Position numbers and translations under genes: made by a program | Part shown: piece after piece, positions 63,032-64,000 of the stretch | Numbering within the stretch: the stretch's first letter is position 1 | Layout: each line of letters starts with the position of its first letter | Notes under the pieces: model-generated | Told to the model about the DNA's origin: nothing | Database searches by the model: none | Seen by the model: the letters and a program-made list of their open reading frames with translations, nothing else | DNA from: Floccularia luteovirens | Lineage: Eukaryota; Basidiomycota; Agaricomycetes; Agaricales; Squamanitaceae | Length of the DNA: 64,000 nt | Direction: 5' to 3' | Assembly: GCA_009739215.1 (NCBI GenBank) | Contig: VSJF01000003.1 | Location: 1,674,001 to 1,738,000 of the forward strand

Positions 63032-64000
63032 TTAGAAAAGTTTGCCTCCTGCAATACGCTGCGCCATCTCGTAGCCAGAAGCAAAATGAGATAAACGAGC
63101 ATCAATGACAAATCCCTGAGCGGTTGTGGTCATCATTGATATTGCATAAAATTCCGAGATATTCACCTGTTTATCATAATCTATATAGGTTATAGTCAGC
63201 AGCAAGGACATATGATTCAGAGGCTAATCAGCACACCTTTAAGCTCTTTGTTCAATTTAGATAGTTCGACAACTTTTGTGACAATAAACTCCCCGGATTC
63301 TAGCTTTGGTTTTGGTTTCTCGAGCTCGTCCTCTAGAAGGACACTTAGCACGACCAGCTTCATGTTTGCACTAGTCATCCCTATTGGTAAACTTCATCAA
63401 TTCAAAGATTACAGGTAGTGAGAGGTGTGGAAACCTGGATCTGAAACTATAATGGGTGATGATTCTATGATTTTATCGGCTTTATATCCTGTTTCCTCCT
63501 CCAGCTCTCGGATCGCAGTCTCCTCGGGGGTTTCACCTTCGTCGATAAGACCTTGGTATAAGACGTAAAATGTGACGAAACAAATCCTGTGCTGAATAAA
63601 TTGATTAGCATACCAGCGGGTAACTCTGTCAGTGGTCATTGAAGATTATAAGTAATTGGTGATTGTATTTTTTACATGGTATAACTTGCCGATAATAAAC
63701 TTGTCAATTGGAGGTCGGTACTGCTCAACTACAACGGTAGAAAGGGGGAATGAATTGTTCTTGGAACGCAATATAGCGAGAATAGCCACAGCTGCGCGGA
63801 TCTAGCTCGTGTGTGGTGCATTATGAGATTTCTGTAAAGGCTTACCATCAATTCCAGCCGAGCTTCGGGTCTTTCTTTCGGCACACTCCCATGCTCTCTA
63901 GAGAAAAGTTCTGAAACCGAGTATCACCAGATAAGTATGAATTTGCTGAACCTGTTTTCCCTCCGCATCAGAATAAGTGAGCTTCTTTAGTGTAATCCAC
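63032..64000 (-). CDS. NUDIX ADP-ribose pyrophosphatase, 5' end beyond window
   Basis: The enzyme hydrolyses ADP-ribose to AMP and ribose-5-phosphate; the pattern is that of yeast Ysa1 and human NUDT5. Reading from the window edge: [66 protein letters not shown], and then the Nudix box [20 protein letters not shown] (about 63486-63545) with GX5EX7REXXEE intact. Later exons give [39 protein letters not shown] and a C-terminus [15 protein letters not shown], stop at 63032-63034. About five introns are joined by eye. The start codon lies past base 64000. Confidence 0.92.

Overview
The window is a piece of a fungal nuclear chromosome, most likely a basidiomycete of the Agaricomycotina. The host genes are closely packed and cut by many introns of about 45-70 nt with GT...AG ends. 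The gene set (SKT5-type chitin synthase activator, JHD1 demethylase, Nuf2 and Mis14/Nsl1 kinetochore proteins, GAL7, PEX6, a kinase with an MLKL-like helical N-terminus) is fungal. The species cannot be named from the sequence alone. No bacterial-style operons, tRNA, rRNA or CRISPR arrays were recognised.

Bases 1-23500 are a nested, gene-poor retrotransposon block, A+T-rich over most of its length. I distinguish six LTR families by eye: A (325-380 bp), B (417 bp), C (275 bp), D (about 605 bp), E (329-364 bp, with one copy enlarged to 1477 bp) and F (176 bp). One Copia element of family A (3575-9146) is structurally complete with an uninterrupted gag-pol. Fragments of B and C elements at 10086-15704 sit in opposite orientations, in an order best explained by an inversion between the two B LTRs. 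A heavily mutated older Copia pol (16714-21149) and its 3' LTR have received four solo LTRs, each with an exact 5-bp target duplication. A broken RecQ-like helicase gene (1321-3172) lies at the left and carries a 176-bp solo LTR with its own duplication. Elements A, B and C all have the primer site typical of Drosophila copia (half tRNA-iMet priming).

Bases 23670-64000 are host chromosome. In order: MLKL-like/TKL kinase (+), PITH-domain protein (-), SKT5/Chs4-like Sel1-repeat protein with a CAAX end (-), JHD1 JmjC/PHD histone demethylase (-), DDX41 helicase (+), a 1799-residue DYRK-family kinase (+), mitochondrial PDK/BCKDK-type kinase (-), ING-family PHD protein (+), Nuf2 (-), Sgs1/BLM-like RecQ helicase (+), Mis14/Nsl1 (+), Gar1 (-), Gal7 (+), Pex6 (+), PhoD-like phosphatase (-), polynucleotide kinase 3'-phosphatase (-), a short inverted-repeat DNA element, and a NUDIX ADP-ribose pyrophosphatase cut by the right edge (-). 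Many neighbours share short divergent promoters (79 bp for PDK/ING) or converge within 25-55 bp. Genome-maintenance and chromosome-segregation genes are prominent (ING, Nuf2, RecQ, Nsl1, PNKP), but no operon-like cooperation is implied.

Gene models were spliced by eye from reading-frame continuity and GT/AG ends. Where the splicing closes in frame it is stated; elsewhere limits are approximate.
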